From Paenibacillus lutrae (GTDB lineage Bacteria > Bacillota > Bacilli > Paenibacillales > NBRC-103111), in NCBI RefSeq assembly GCF_009757775.1, contig NZ_RHLK01000003.1, positions 621,059 to 685,058 of the forward strand: DNA of 64,000 bases, written 5' to 3'. Below, piece after piece: positions 9,173-20,236 of the stretch. The position numbers and the translations under genes are program-made. How positions within the stretch are numbered: the stretch's first letter is position 1; each line of letters opens with the position of its first letter. The notes beneath the pieces are model-generated. The model ran no database searches. It was not told the DNA's origin and was given only the letters and a program-made list of their open reading frames with translations.

Positions 9173-9219
9173 ACAAAAAAGCGAGTTCCAATTCCCTTAA
9201 AGGGCACTGGAACTCGCTT
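9173..9219 (-). terminator. Terminator of the spoIID-queA-tgt-yajC operon
   Basis: AGCGAGTTCCA (9180-9190) pairs with TGGAACTCGCT (9208-9218). On the minus strand it is followed by TTTTTTG. A second short hairpin (9227-9252) overlaps the end of yajC. Confidence 0.85.
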
Positions 9220-9249
9220 ATCTTGCAAGAGGATCCTGTGCAGATCCTC

Positions 9250-9561
9250 TTATTTCTCTTCAACTGTGCTGGTGCTTACAACGGAGTTAACCGCGGAACG
9301 GTCAAACGTCATTTTAGTCGCATCATTGACGCGAAGCACAACCACATCGTCTGTAATTTCAACGATTGTACCGTGCAATCCGCCGATCGTTACGATTTTA
9401 TCGTTCTTCTTCAGGTTGCCCAGCATCATATTGCGGGTCTTGGTACGCTTCTGCTGTGGACGGATCAGCAGGAAGTAAAGTACGAGAAACATCAGAATCA
9501 GCGGTAAGTACGTCATCAAACTTGCGTACGGATTACCTGCAGCTGCAGCGATTTCAAACAT
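9250..9561 (-). CDS. yajC: Preprotein translocase accessory subunit YajC
   Basis: YajC associates with SecDF at the export channel. The 103 residues have one N-terminal membrane helix (about 15-35), then the signature FLLIRPQQKRTK and a small beta-rich cytoplasmic domain with KNDKIVTIGGLHGTI. Two in-frame ATGs lie six bases apart; the second is chosen because AGGAGG is eight bases upstream of it. It is the last gene of the queA-tgt-yajC operon, an order shared with B. subtilis and many other bacteria. Confidence 0.95.
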   Translation of the reverse strand: MFEIAAAAGNPYASLMTYLPLILMFLVLYFLLIRPQQKRTKTRNMMLGNLKKNDKIVTIGGLHGTIVEITDDVVVLRVNDATKMTFDRSAVNSVVSTSTVEEK

Positions 9562-9579
9562 ATTCATGTCCTCCTTAGG

Positions 9580-11875
<2,296 letters not shown>

Positions 11876-11884
11876 GTATGTCTC

Positions 11885-13969
11885 TCATTCCTTAGTGGTC
11901 CAAACTCCGCTATAGTAAGTTTGTAGAATTTCGGTGTAGGTCTTGCCTTGGTCCGCCAAGCCTCGTGCCCCCCACTGGGACATTCCGAGACCGTGCCCGT
12001 TCCCCGTCCCGCGGATGATATAGCGGGTATCCGAAGTAACGCTGCGCACCTGATTGTCCGCACCCATCACGAACAACTCAGTGCCGGCATTCTGCGGCTT
12101 CGTTTGTCCGGCAGCTAACACCTGAACAGAACCGGAACCGGCCGTCAGACTTTGGGTCGCCCCGTCCGCACCTTCTATAGTATACCTTCCCGATTCTTCA
12201 ATTTCAAACAGCGTGCTGGGCAGTCCGCCCAGAACATTTCTTAAATCGTTCGGATATTTCACCTTCACCACGGAGCCGTTCGCTTTGAGTTCAATTGCAC
12301 GGCCCGATGGCCCGCGTTTGCTGACTTCGAGAGAACGGAGCGGACCGTCCAGTTTCACGCCTGCGCTGGCCAGAAACTTCTCTAATTCCGTACGGTCATA
12401 CATCCGGAACCATGAATACGAATTGGATTCCGTTACTTTCTCGAGCAGGGTAACACGTTCTTTATCTTTCAGCTGGGCAAAAGAAGGGCTGCTCGCATTG
12501 TCCGTGCTCGGAAGCGGACGAACGTTGACTCCGGCTTGCGTGGAAGCCGCAATTTCAAGACCCGCTTCGTTCTTCTCGCCAGTCTTCTTCAGATAGACCC
12601 CGCTAACATAACCTGTTTTGCCGCTTCCCAGCGAGATACGGTACCAGTCGGCTTTCCCTGCGGCTGCACCCGTGTCCGGACTATCCACGCTTTTGAGATA
12701 AGGAACTGCGTTCCCCCAGATTTCAGTCGCATCTGCCGTCTTACCGCCTGAATTCGAGGAGTAGAGCGGCTCTGAAATCAACCCTTTATCATTAACGAGA
12801 ACCTCGCCCTGCGTTGCATCGACAGCCTGCTGTACAATTTTCACTTCGCGCTGCATGCCTTTGTAAGACTGGTCCGTTGTAGAATCGCTGAGATGTGCGA
12901 TTCCGTATTTCATCCCCTGCTTAATCGCATAGGTGCGCGCGGCGACAGCTTGTGCCTTCAAGGCCTCCAATGGGAAGTTACCGTCCATTTCGGAACTGAC
13001 AACGGAATACAAATAATGTTCAAAAGGCAATTCGTTAATGAGGGCGAATTTCCCGTTGTAACGGCTCACCTCCATGCTGCCGCGGTAAACACGGTCCGAA
13101 CGTTCCTTCACGCCAATCGAAGATCCTCTGCTCTCGATCCACGTCTTCTGGGCTCCCGCTCCCGCCGCATAGTGCGGGATGGCCGTCTGATTCAGCGACA
13201 CATCCGAGCGCTGAATCAGGTAAGGCTGCGCGGGATCGACAGGCGCGAGCGACGCTCCGGGCAGCTTGGCCTTAACTGCCGCCAGTGCCGCTTCGTCCGC
13301 TTCCGCGCCGACCCACACATGGTAAGCGGCTTGACCGCCGGCTCCCTGCGTAAGGACAACATCCGCATCAACGCCGGATTGTCCCAGCTGAGCCGCCTGC
13401 TTGGCTGCCTCTGCCTGAGAGGCAAATGTTCCAGCCGACCAGTGAAGCGGTCCGCTCAGAACAGCCTGGGCAGAGCCGGTCAGCTTCACTGCCTTATTCA
13501 GGGCTGCGGCCGCCGTTTCTTTGGCTGCGTAGCTGCCGTAATAAACGGAGTATGCCGCGGCTGCGCCTTTCGTCCGGCTAATAATATAGGCCCGGTCCGA
13601 AGGAGAGCTCTGCAGCTTGTCATAGGCTGCTTTGGCTTCTTTGTATTGGGCGGTTTCCAGCACACGTACGCCGTAACCGTCCAGTGATACACGCATCTGC
13701 GGGCTTCCTTCTACCGCCCAGTTCGTAACGGCAGCCGGCGTGCGTACGCCCAGATTGAAACCCTCCTCCGATGCAAGAGTAACCGCCTGTTCAGGAGAGC
13801 GGTAAGTCCCGTGTTCCATAAATAATCCGACGCGAATCTTATCGAGCTTGGGTACTGCTGCTTGAAGCGGAAGCGTAGACGCCCCCATCATTCCGGCTGC
13901 AAGCGCCAGTGTCAGCACAAAAGCCGTAACCAGTTTCCAGTTTAATCTTCTGTTCTTCATCCGGTGCAA
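11885..13969 (-). CDS. SpoIID/LytB-domain secreted protein
   Basis: This is a 694-residue exported protein. A signal-type helix (about 12-35) ending at LQAA precedes an N-terminal region with two SPOR-like repeats (near 100-250, each with AYxVxxGSYA- or YHVWVGA-like strands). The SpoIID core follows (about 300-470: FEHYLYSVVSSEM, ALKAQAVAARTYAI, SNSGGKT). The last part ends with GNGHGLGMSQWGARGLADQG, the conserved SpoIID tail. SpoIID is a lytic transglycosylase acting on denuded glycan during engulfment. The N-terminal SPOR repeats suggest targeting to denuded glycans, which is an inference. Start is TTG 13969 with AAGGA four bases upstream; an ATG three codons later is possible. Whether it is SpoIID itself or a paralogue is unclear, because canonical spoIID usually lies elsewhere. 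Confidence 0.88.
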   Translation of the reverse strand: MHRMKNRRLNWKLVTAFVLTLALAAGMMGASTLPLQAAVPKLDKIRVGLFMEHGTYRSPEQAVTLASEEGFNLGVRTPAAVTNWAVEGSPQMRVSLDGYGVRVLETAQYKEAKAAYDKLQSSPSDRAYIISRTKGAAAAYSVYYGSYAAKETAAAALNKAVKLTGSAQAVLSGPLHWSAGTFASQAEAAKQAAQLGQSGVDADVVLTQGAGGQAAYHVWVGAEADEAALAAVKAKLPGASLAPVDPAQPYLIQRSDVSLNQTAIPHYAAGAGAQKTWIESRGSSIGVKERSDRVYRGSMEVSRYNGKFALINELPFEHYLYSVVSSEMDGNFPLEALKAQAVAARTYAIKQGMKYGIAHLSDSTTDQSYKGMQREVKIVQQAVDATQGEVLVNDKGLISEPLYSSNSGGKTADATEIWGNAVPYLKSVDSPDTGAAAGKADWYRISLGSGKTGYVSGVYLKKTGEKNEAGLEIAASTQAGVNVRPLPSTDNASSPSFAQLKDKERVTLLEKVTESNSYSWFRMYDRTELEKFLASAGVKLDGPLRSLEVSKRGPSGRAIELKANGSVVKVKYPNDLRNVLGGLPSTLFEIEESGRYTIEGADGATQSLTAGSGSVQVLAAGQTKPQNAGTELFVMGADNQVRSVTSDTRYIIRGTGNGHGLGMSQWGARGLADQGKTYTEILQTYYSGVWTTKE

Positions 13970-14150
13970 ACATTCCTTTCTGCTTAAGGGTCTGGGAAAT
14001 GAAGCCAGTCGCCAACTCTAGTATTCTATCAACTATTAGACGCAGCTTTCAATGATAAGTTGTGTGAAAGGCAGCATTGGGCCCTGATAACGATCCTACT
14101 TTTTATATCGGCAGCGAAGCCTGCCGCGGCAATAGGTCTTGGGTAACGAA

Positions 14151-14179
14151 TAAAAAGCCAGCCGTTAAATCCGGCTGAC
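14151..14179 (-). terminator. Terminator of the KDPG aldolase gene
   Basis: GCCAGCCG (14157-14164) pairs with CGGCTGAC (14172-14179) with one G-T pair. On the minus strand a T-run follows. Confidence 0.75.
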
Positions 14180-14240
14180 TTCACTTGAATAACTTACCAG
14201 ATACCCCTTCCGGCTGAAAAGAAATTCATCACTGGCCGGC

Positions 14241-14888
14241 TTAACGATCACGGTCACCTTCCGGTTTACCCGCAATTTCAACAAACTGCCGGGCAAGTTC
14301 CTTCAAATCCGCATACTTGCTTTCGGCGATCAGCTTTTTATCAAGCAGACTGCCGCCCAGTCCGATCCCGGTTACGCCGGCATCCAGGAAACTGCGGGCA
14401 TTAGACAAATGAATGCCCCCTGTGGCGATAATCGGAACGTCCGCAAGCGGTCCTTTCACATCTTTGATATAGGACGCTCCCAGAGCCCCTGCCGGGAACA
14501 GCTTGACTGCCTTCGCCCCTGCCTTAAGAGCACGGACCATCTCACTCGGTGTAAAAACACCCGGCCATACGTCCAGGCCGTTCCTCACGCCATATTCCAC
14601 GATTTCCTCATCGAGGTGAGGAGAAATCAGAAATTGGGCGCCAGCCTCAACGGCCTTTTGTGCGGTAGCGAGATCCAGAATAGTGCCGGCTCCAATGTAA
14701 GCGTCTTGGCCGTAGCGTTCTCTCCAGCGGCTGATACTTGCTGCCGCGCCTGCACTGTCCATCGTCACCTCCAGAAGAGGAATCCCGCCTTCGATCAGAG
14801 CCTCAGCCGCCTGATCTGCCTTATCTTCCGGAATTTGACGAAGAATAGCGATCAACTTGTGCTTCCGTACAACCTCGAGCATTTCCAT
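14241..14888 (-). CDS. eda: 2-dehydro-3-deoxy-phosphogluconate / 4-hydroxy-2-oxoglutarate aldolase
   Basis: This class I aldolase cleaves KDPG to pyruvate and glyceraldehyde-3-phosphate at the end of the Entner-Doudoroff and hexuronate pathways. The 215 residues show the catalytic E40 (LLEVTMDSAG), T69 (IGAGTI), P90 (ISPH) and the Schiff-base K129 (AVKLFPAGALG), and the phosphate loop near ATGGI. The usual RT after EVT is replaced by MDS, so the carboxylate-binding Arg is missing at its normal place and substrate preference may differ. No kdgK or uxaC gene is adjacent. An IclR-family regulator lies upstream, and a palindrome like the regulator's own lies between the two genes, so repression by that regulator is likely. 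Confidence 0.88.
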   Translation of the reverse strand: MEMLEVVRKHKLIAILRQIPEDKADQAAEALIEGGIPLLEVTMDSAGAAASISRWRERYGQDAYIGAGTILDLATAQKAVEAGAQFLISPHLDEEIVEYGVRNGLDVWPGVFTPSEMVRALKAGAKAVKLFPAGALGASYIKDVKGPLADVPIIATGGIHLSNARSFLDAGVTGIGLGGSLLDKKLIAESKYADLKELARQFVEIAGKPEGDRDR

Positions 14889-15090
14889 GTTATTTTCTCT
14901 CCTTTATCTATTAAATGTCTGCGATCCTCCCGAATTACCCGTTTGTTGACCAGGAACTATTGTAAGGTAACCGTTATGCGAGCGGGAGGTCCTTTTGCAA
15001 CTTAAACTTACGTCAAGATCCCTGAAAGAACAGCTTCATTAATAGGAGCAGAATATAGGGATCAAAAAGAAGAATTTAAAATCGTTCACA

Positions 15091-15110
15091 TATACGAACT
15101 TCGTTCATAA
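15091..15110. promoter_or_regulatory. Predicted IclR-family operator upstream of the aldolase gene
   Basis: TACGAACTTCGTTCATA is an imperfect palindrome matching 13 of 17 positions of the perfect palindrome at 15946-15962 in front of the regulator gene. It lies about 200 bases upstream of the aldolase start and just past the regulator's stop. Confidence 0.6.
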
Positions 15111-15139
15111 AATACTTTAAAAAAGGCGGCTTCTAACCC

Positions 15140-15922
15140 TTAGGGAAAAAGCCGATCGTGACGATAGCCTAATCTTCTGGATACATCCAGTGCCGCCTCC
15201 GTCAAATAATTGGCGCACACTTCTATTCTCGAATCCGTCATCCGCCGCAGCAGACCCGCTACACTCATCGCAGCTGCCGGCCGGTCAGACGCATCGAAAA
15301 CAGGGACGGCCAGACAAAAAATATCAAGCTCGTTCTCCTCGTCATCAATAGAGTACCCCCGTTTCCGGGTAGCTTCGAGTTCGGCCAGCAGATCTTCCAT
15401 ATTCCCGATACTCTTGGGAGTGCGCTGCACAAACTCTTTACCGCCGATCAGCTCTCTGACTTTGGCATCCGGATAAGCAGCCAGCATCGCTTTGCCGAGG
15501 CCCGTCGTATGCATAGGACTTCGCGTGCCGAGTGTTGCAGTCGTCCGGACGGAAGAAGGTGCTTCCATCTTATCCAGATAAACAATCTCACCACTGGACT
15601 CGATCGCCAGAAAAGCGGTTTCACCTGTCCGCACCATCAAAGACTCCAAATAAGGCCGGGCTTCTTTGTGCAAATCCGTATTAAATAAATAAGCAGCGCC
15701 GACTTCAAAAAGCCTAAGTCCCAGCTTATAGGTCTTGAGCTGCGGGTTGGTTTCAAGAAATCCCCGTTCCACCATGGTGTTAAGCAGTTCGAATGTGCTG
15801 CTCTTGGGCATCTCCAATTCCCTGCCGATCTGGGAAATCGTCAGCGGCTCATCCTTCTCGGACAGCAGAACTAAGATATCCATCACTCGTGCGGCAGACT
15901 TATTAATCTTCGTGTTTTCCAT
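15140..15922 (-). CDS. IclR-family transcriptional regulator (KdgR-like)
   Basis: This 260-residue regulator has an N-terminal winged helix-turn-helix (about 10-75: SAARVMDILVLLSE, LTISQIGRELEMPKSSTFELL) and a C-terminal GAF-like effector domain (about 85-255), with LGTRSPMHTTGLGKAMLAAYP as the typical IclR ligand-pocket stretch. The ATG at 15922 is chosen: GGGGG is seven bases before it, and the longer reading would run through a perfect 17-bp palindrome that looks like its own operator. Being next to a KDPG aldolase and sharing an operator motif with it suggests a KdgR-like role in sugar-acid breakdown. The effector is not known. Confidence 0.88.
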   Translation of the reverse strand: MENTKINKSAARVMDILVLLSEKDEPLTISQIGRELEMPKSSTFELLNTMVERGFLETNPQLKTYKLGLRLFEVGAAYLFNTDLHKEARPYLESLMVRTGETAFLAIESSGEIVYLDKMEAPSSVRTTATLGTRSPMHTTGLGKAMLAAYPDAKVRELIGGKEFVQRTPKSIGNMEDLLAELEATRKRGYSIDDEENELDIFCLAVPVFDASDRPAAAMSVAGLLRRMTDSRIEVCANYLTEAALDVSRRLGYRHDRLFP

Positions 15923-15945
15923 AGGGGTCCCCCGTTGTTCATATA

Positions 15946-15962
15946 TGCGAACGTCGTTCGCA
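15946..15962. promoter_or_regulatory. Predicted autoregulatory operator of the IclR-family gene
   Basis: TGCGAACGTCGTTCGCA is a perfect palindrome with 8-bp arms around one central base. It is centred 32 bases upstream of the chosen regulator start. Its core recurs at 15091-15110. Confidence 0.7.
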
Positions 15963-16021
15963 AATAACACACTTTCATCATATAGGTTCGGATCAATACT
16001 TGTCAAATCGTATTCACCTGT

Positions 16022-16070
16022 AAAAAACGTACAGACCTGCGCCTCTTGGCGCCTGATCTGTACGTTTTTA
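16022..16070. terminator. Terminator after ruvB, bidirectional in form
   Basis: The 14-base arms 16022-16035 and 16057-16070 (AAAAACGTACAGA and its complement) enclose a second GGCGCC-type stem. A/T tracts lie at both ends. On the minus strand it follows ruvB by 15 bases. Confidence 0.82.
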
Positions 16071-16084
16071 AGTACCGTTAAGTT

Positions 16085-17089
16085 CTATCCCTGCTCCGGA
16101 ATCGGAAGTCCCAAGTGAGTATACGCTTGGTTCGTGACCATCCGTCCCCGGGGCGTCCGCTGGAGGAAGCCGATCTGGAGCAGATAAGGCTCGTAGACAT
16201 CCTCAATCGTCTGGCTTTCTTCCCCGATGGTGGCCGCGATCGTATCCAAGCCGACCGGGCCTCCGCGGAACGAAGTAATGATTGCGCGCAGCATTTTGTG
16301 ATCGACCTCATCGAGTCCGAGGTCATCGACTTGTATATGCTTAAGCGCTGCACGCGCCAGTTCTACCGTGATGATCCCGTCACCCTTTACCTGCGCAAAA
16401 TCCCTTACCCGCTTCAGCAGCCGGTTGGCGATCCTCGGCGTTCCCCGGGATCGCATCCCGATCTCGCGGGAAGCATCGCCGATGATCTGTACCTGCAGAA
16501 TATCGCAGGTACGGCTGACGATGTAAGACAGCTCATCGACGGTGTAGAATTCAAGCCGCGAGATCACCCCGAAGCGGTCCCGCAGCGGCGCGGACAGCAG
16601 CCCGGCACGGGTTGTCGCGCCGATCAGCGTGAAAGGCGGCAGATCCAGCCGCACCGAACGCGCGCTCGGCCCCTTGCCGATAATAATATCGAGCGCAAAA
16701 TCCTCCATCGCCGGATACAGCACTTCCTCCACGGTCCGGTGGAGGCGGTGAATCTCGTCGATGAAGAGCACGTCTCCCTGCTGCAGATTCGTCAGAATCG
16801 CAGCAAGGTCACCCGGCCGCTCGATGGCCGGACCGCTCGTCGTGCGGATATTAACGCCAAGCTCATTGGCGATAATGTTCGAGAGCGTTGTTTTGCCGAG
16901 GCCCGGAGGCCCGTAAAGCAGTACATGATCCAGGGCTTCGCTTCGCATCTTAGCCGCTTCGATATATATCTTGAGATTCTCCTTCGCCTGCGTCTGTCCG
17001 ATGTACTCGGCCAGATAACGGGGGCGCAGGCTGAATTCGACGACTTCGTCTTCCATCATTAAATTCGCGGAAATAATCCGGTCTTCCAT
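16085..17089 (-). CDS. ruvB: Holliday junction branch-migration ATPase RuvB
   Basis: RuvB is the hexameric AAA+ motor that pulls DNA through the RuvA-bound Holliday junction. The 334 residues show the Walker A motif GPPGLGKTT (60-68), Walker [10 protein letters not shown], sensor 1 LIGATTRAG, the Arg finger in RDRFG, and a winged-helix C-terminus ending in RTPRGRMVT. The ATG with GGGAGG five bases upstream was chosen over a TTG five codons earlier. It is the last gene of ruvC-ruvA-ruvB. Confidence 0.97.
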   Translation of the reverse strand: MEDRIISANLMMEDEVVEFSLRPRYLAEYIGQTQAKENLKIYIEAAKMRSEALDHVLLYGPPGLGKTTLSNIIANELGVNIRTTSGPAIERPGDLAAILTNLQQGDVLFIDEIHRLHRTVEEVLYPAMEDFALDIIIGKGPSARSVRLDLPPFTLIGATTRAGLLSAPLRDRFGVISRLEFYTVDELSYIVSRTCDILQVQIIGDASREIGMRSRGTPRIANRLLKRVRDFAQVKGDGIITVELARAALKHIQVDDLGLDEVDHKMLRAIITSFRGGPVGLDTIAATIGEESQTIEDVYEPYLLQIGFLQRTPRGRMVTNQAYTHLGLPIPEQG

Positions 17090-17107
17090 GGCAACCTCCC
17101 TCAAAAC

Positions 17108-17734
17108 CTACAGTTGAAACAATGCCTGCAGAGCTTGTTTCATAATCACATCGGCAGGATCCGAATCTTTGATTTTGGGCTGAATCCGGGCCCATGCACG
17201 GTCTGCTTCCGCATCCGTATAGCCGAGCGCGAGCAGACCTTGTTTGACTTCGCCCCATACGCCCTGCGCGCCAACCTCATCCTGAGGATCAATCAGTCCG
17301 AAGGAAACCGCCAGATCATGGTCGGTGACCGTCAGCTTGCCGAGCTTTTCTTTGAGATCAAAAATAAGGCGCTGGGCCGTCTTCTTGCCAATGCCGGGAA
17401 GCTTCGTCAGGAAAGCAATATTCTCCTGCTGGATAGCCGCGACGACCGTTTCGGGTTTGCCGCCGGCTAAGATGCCGAGCGCTACTTTGGGGCCGATTCC
17501 GCTCACATCGATCAACTGCCGGAACAATACCTGTTCTTCCCGTGTGGGGAAACCGAACAGCAAATGAGCGTCTTCACGCACATGATAGTGTGTATACAGC
17601 GTGACGTCTACCTCTTCTTTCGTTCCAAACACATAAGGATTCGAGCAGAATACCCGGTACCCTACGCCATGAACGTCTACAACCACATATTCCGGCTCGC
17701 GTGCCGCTATCTTGCCTCTTAAGAAATCTATCAT
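17108..17734 (-). CDS. ruvA: Holliday junction-binding protein RuvA
   Basis: RuvA binds four-way junctions and loads RuvB. The 208 residues comprise an OB-fold (1-63: MIDFLRGKIAAREPEYVVVD), two helix-hairpin-helix motifs (IDVSGIGPKVALGIL and LTKLPGIGKKTAQRLI), and a C-terminal RuvB-binding helix domain (about 155-208, ALGYTDAEADRA). The start overlaps the ruvC stop by four bases. Confidence 0.97.
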   Translation of the reverse strand: MIDFLRGKIAAREPEYVVVDVHGVGYRVFCSNPYVFGTKEEVDVTLYTHYHVREDAHLLFGFPTREEQVLFRQLIDVSGIGPKVALGILAGGKPETVVAAIQQENIAFLTKLPGIGKKTAQRLIFDLKEKLGKLTVTDHDLAVSFGLIDPQDEVGAQGVWGEVKQGLLALGYTDAEADRAWARIQPKIKDSDPADVIMKQALQALFQL

Positions 17735-18234
17735 CGTTTTGTAACCTCTTTTATTTTATCTTGAAGGGTAGAAGAATGTGCGTGACAAATCGCAACTGCG
17801 AGCGCATCCGCCACATCATCCGGTTTGGGGATAGCCGATAATTTGAGAAACATCCGCACCATCTCCTGCACTTGGATTTTCTCCGCCTTCCCATAGCCTA
17901 CTACAGCCTGTTTAACCTGAAGAGGCGTATATTCCCCTACAGGAATCCCCCGTTGTACAGCCGCAAGTATGACAACTCCCCTTGCTTGACCGACCGTGAA
18001 AGCCGTCGTGACATTGCGGTTAAAAAACAGCTTCTCTATCCCCATAGCATCGGGCTTATATTTGTCTAAAAGCTGGCATGTCGCATCATAAACCTGCTTA
18101 AGGCGCAGCCCCGGATCTGTATGAGCTTCCGTCTGGATGCAGCCGTATTGAACAGGGGTCAGTTTACTGCCGATTTTATCAATGAAGCCAAAACCGACAA
18201 TAGCAATCCCCGGATCGATCCCAAGTATGCGCAA
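17731..18234 (-). CDS. ruvC: Holliday junction endonuclease RuvC
   Basis: RuvC cleaves Holliday junctions symmetrically. The 167 residues have the RNase H-like fold with the four catalytic acids visible as D7 (GIDPG), E67 (GIEKLFF), D140 and D143 (DDVADALAVA). It heads the ruvCAB operon. Bacillus subtilis lacks ruvC and uses RecU instead, so its presence here is a useful lineage marker. Confidence 0.96.
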   Translation of the reverse strand: MRILGIDPGIAIVGFGFIDKIGSKLTPVQYGCIQTEAHTDPGLRLKQVYDATCQLLDKYKPDAMGIEKLFFNRNVTTAFTVGQARGVVILAAVQRGIPVGEYTPLQVKQAVVGYGKAEKIQVQEMVRMFLKLSAIPKPDDVADALAVAICHAHSSTLQDKIKEVTKR

Positions 18235-18291
18235 AACGTAATCTCTCCCATCGCATGCCCGTTTTAAAAAGCGAACATATGTATCAATTTT

Positions 18292-18300
18292 ATTATAGCA
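18292..18300 (-). promoter_or_regulatory. Extended -10 promoter of ruvCAB
   Basis: On the minus strand TGCTATAAT provides a perfect extended -10 element 58 bases before the ruvC start. No clear -35 box was seen. The rest of 18235-18543 shows nothing else I can name. Confidence 0.5.
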
Positions 18301-18543
18301 AATTCAGAGGCAAAGGGATATCGGCAATTTTTTGAGGGGTTGAATGAAGCTCTCTGCAGCCTGATACATAATGCGTGCCATGCACTTTCTGCCAAATAAA
18401 AGACTTGGTGTGCCTGTATCAATTTACATAATTTACCTTATGTGTTAAAAAGAAATGAGAGGGTCAAACTTCCGTTGGTTTTGATAGCATCTATGTCGCT
18501 CCCACTCCGTTTTTATAAATATCGAACAGGGGTTGATAAGCAG

Positions 18544-19221
18544 GTGAAAAGAAAAAAAATCCTAGTACTTTCACTTACACTTGTCCTTGCAGCTTGTGCA
18601 GCAGCGGGCTCCATAGCCTATGACGGTTTAAAATCCAAACCGTTCTTAAGCGGATTAAAAACACAGCTGGCACCCAGTAAAAAAGAAACTTCCGACCCCC
18701 TCGTGCAAGTTGGGGATTACACAATTTCGAAAGTAGATTTAGAAAATTACAAAGCCATAAAAAAATCGGCAGCTTCAATGTTCGGGCAGCAGCTAACTGA
18801 TCATATAGATGAAAATCTTTTGCTTAAAGAAATAGTGATGGAGAAGGTGATCTTAGCAGAAGCGAAGAAACAGCAAGTAACGGTAAGTTTGGAAGAAGGA
18901 AAACAAGAGGCTGAAAGACTCAAACAACTCCTCTCGCAGCAGCCAGCCGATGTTCAAGCCGTGCAGAAACAACTTATTGACACTTATGGTGTATCGGAAG
19001 AAAAATATTGGAACGAAATAGCTCCAAAACAGTACCAGGAACTTCTCATTAATCAAAAGCTCATCAAAAAGTGGATAGAAAATAAAATATTGACTCAATT
19101 AACGGATACTAACCAGCAGGAAACGTTCTCTCAGACCTTAGAAGCTCATAAAGAGAAATTGTATCAAGAGGCCTTAACAGATTATGTGACAGTCAAAGAT
19201 GACCGCTATTCTCTGAAATGA
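18544..19221 (+). CDS. SurA N-domain-like lipoprotein (putative secretion chaperone)
   Basis: The 225-residue product starts with a short basic region and LVLSLTLVLAAC, a good lipobox with the lipidated Cys at residue 18. That is a strong reason to prefer GTG 18544 over the upstream GTG 18442. The rest is highly charged and helical. ISKVDLENYKAIK, NLLLKEIVMEKVILAEAKKQ and YGVSEEKYW resemble the N-terminal chaperone lobe of SurA/PrsA-type proteins, but no parvulin PPIase domain is present. It may help fold exported proteins at the membrane surface. The ribosome site AGGGG is 11 bases upstream, a little far. It has its own terminator. Confidence 0.65.
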   Translation: MKRKKILVLSLTLVLAACAAAGSIAYDGLKSKPFLSGLKTQLAPSKKETSDPLVQVGDYTISKVDLENYKAIKKSAASMFGQQLTDHIDENLLLKEIVMEKVILAEAKKQQVTVSLEEGKQEAERLKQLLSQQPADVQAVQKQLIDTYGVSEEKYWNEIAPKQYQELLINQKLIKKWIENKILTQLTDTNQQETFSQTLEAHKEKLYQEALTDYVTVKDDRYSLK

Positions 19222-19226
19222 CAAAC

Positions 19227-19272
19227 AAGCAAGCTGACAATTCCTCACGGAGCTGCCGGCTTGCTTTTTTTG
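19227..19272 (+). terminator. Terminator of the SurA-like lipoprotein gene
   Basis: GCAAGC (19229-19234) pairs with GCTTGC (19259-19264), followed by TTTTTTT. Confidence 0.75.
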
Positions 19273-19305
19273 GGTAGATTTTATACGACTTGGTGTGTTC
19301 CCGGG

Positions 19306-19983
19306 TTAGTATTTAGGCGATATGACTTTCTCGGTCTCCTGAATGGCATAATCACTGAACGTGGACAAGACGCTGTTGAATTCAGCAACATCCGACACCC
19401 GGATTCCTTCGTGAAGCTGCTTGACTGTTTCCTGCGGCAGACTGCTTTCCAAGTATTCAATATTCAGCTGGAAGAACGTCCGAATGACTTTATCGTTGGC
19501 CGGAAGGCCGTCGAACAGGGACAGATTCCCGCTTTCATCCAATCCAAAATAGGCATTTTGCTTACATTTAGGAGAGAGGTCGTCAATATGCTGCGTAAAA
19601 AACACGGCCCCGCCGGAGTCCAGATTCACAGCCCAGCCCGGATGCGTCCGGTGAATGTCTGCGATTTCTTGAGCCGTCTTCATCCCCAGTTCCTCCTGCT
19701 CCTCCCCGCATACATAAGTCCGCTGAATAAAGGCGGGACGTTTCCCCCCCTCCGCTTCGATCAGCTGGAGCACATGCTCCTGCTCTTCTTTTAAAGCATT
19801 GTCTATTTCAGGCGTGAATACAGACTGCACCGGTACGCTTGCTTTTCTATAAATCGTTATGGGGGAGTCGTAAAGAACCAGATAACATGCAGTTCCAGCC
19901 AGCAATAAAAAGGTACTAAAAATCAGCCGTTTACGCTTAAGACGGAGTTTTTTCTTCAGCTGCTTGAGCAGGTTGTAAACCAT
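19306..19983 (-). CDS. bofC: Forespore intercompartmental-signalling regulator BofC
   Basis: BofC is a forespore protein exported to the intermembrane space. It restrains the SpoIVB protease and so delays pro-sigmaK processing. The 225 residues have a basic N-terminus, one membrane anchor (about 24-42, FSTFLLLAGTACYLVLY), and the BofC domain beginning at IQRTYVCGEEQEELG, with HPGW and FFTQHIDDLS following. The ATG with AAGGGG eight bases upstream was taken. It is about 55 residues longer than the B. subtilis protein. Its target system is partly in this window (spoIVFA/spoIVFB). Confidence 0.87.
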   Translation of the reverse strand: MVYNLLKQLKKKLRLKRKRLIFSTFLLLAGTACYLVLYDSPITIYRKASVPVQSVFTPEIDNALKEEQEHVLQLIEAEGGKRPAFIQRTYVCGEEQEELGMKTAQEIADIHRTHPGWAVNLDSGGAVFFTQHIDDLSPKCKQNAYFGLDESGNLSLFDGLPANDKVIRTFFQLNIEYLESSLPQETVKQLHEGIRVSDVAEFNSVLSTFSDYAIQETEKVISPKY

Positions 19984-20107
19984 TACGGCATCCCCTTCTA
20001 TCCTCGGTTTTCCCTTATTGTTTCCCGGGAAAAATAGGCTTATACATGTATTGCCATCTGCACGCGGCTCAGCCCATTGTATAAACGGATTCCGGCAGGA
20101 AAAAGAG

Positions 20108-20135
20108 GGAGATGCCATAAAAAAAGTCCCCGCTC
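20108..20135 (-). terminator. Possible terminator of safA
   Basis: On the minus strand a weak, interrupted stem (GTCC...GGAC) runs into TTTTTTT, about 100 bases past the safA stop. Confidence 0.4.
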
Positions 20136-20236
20136 GCTTCCGTGGACGGATAGCTGGCAGGGAATTCAAATAGCTGGCGGAATCTTGCGATCCCATCAAG
20201 ACCTGACACACGAAGCCATCGTGGCATAAACGTGAA

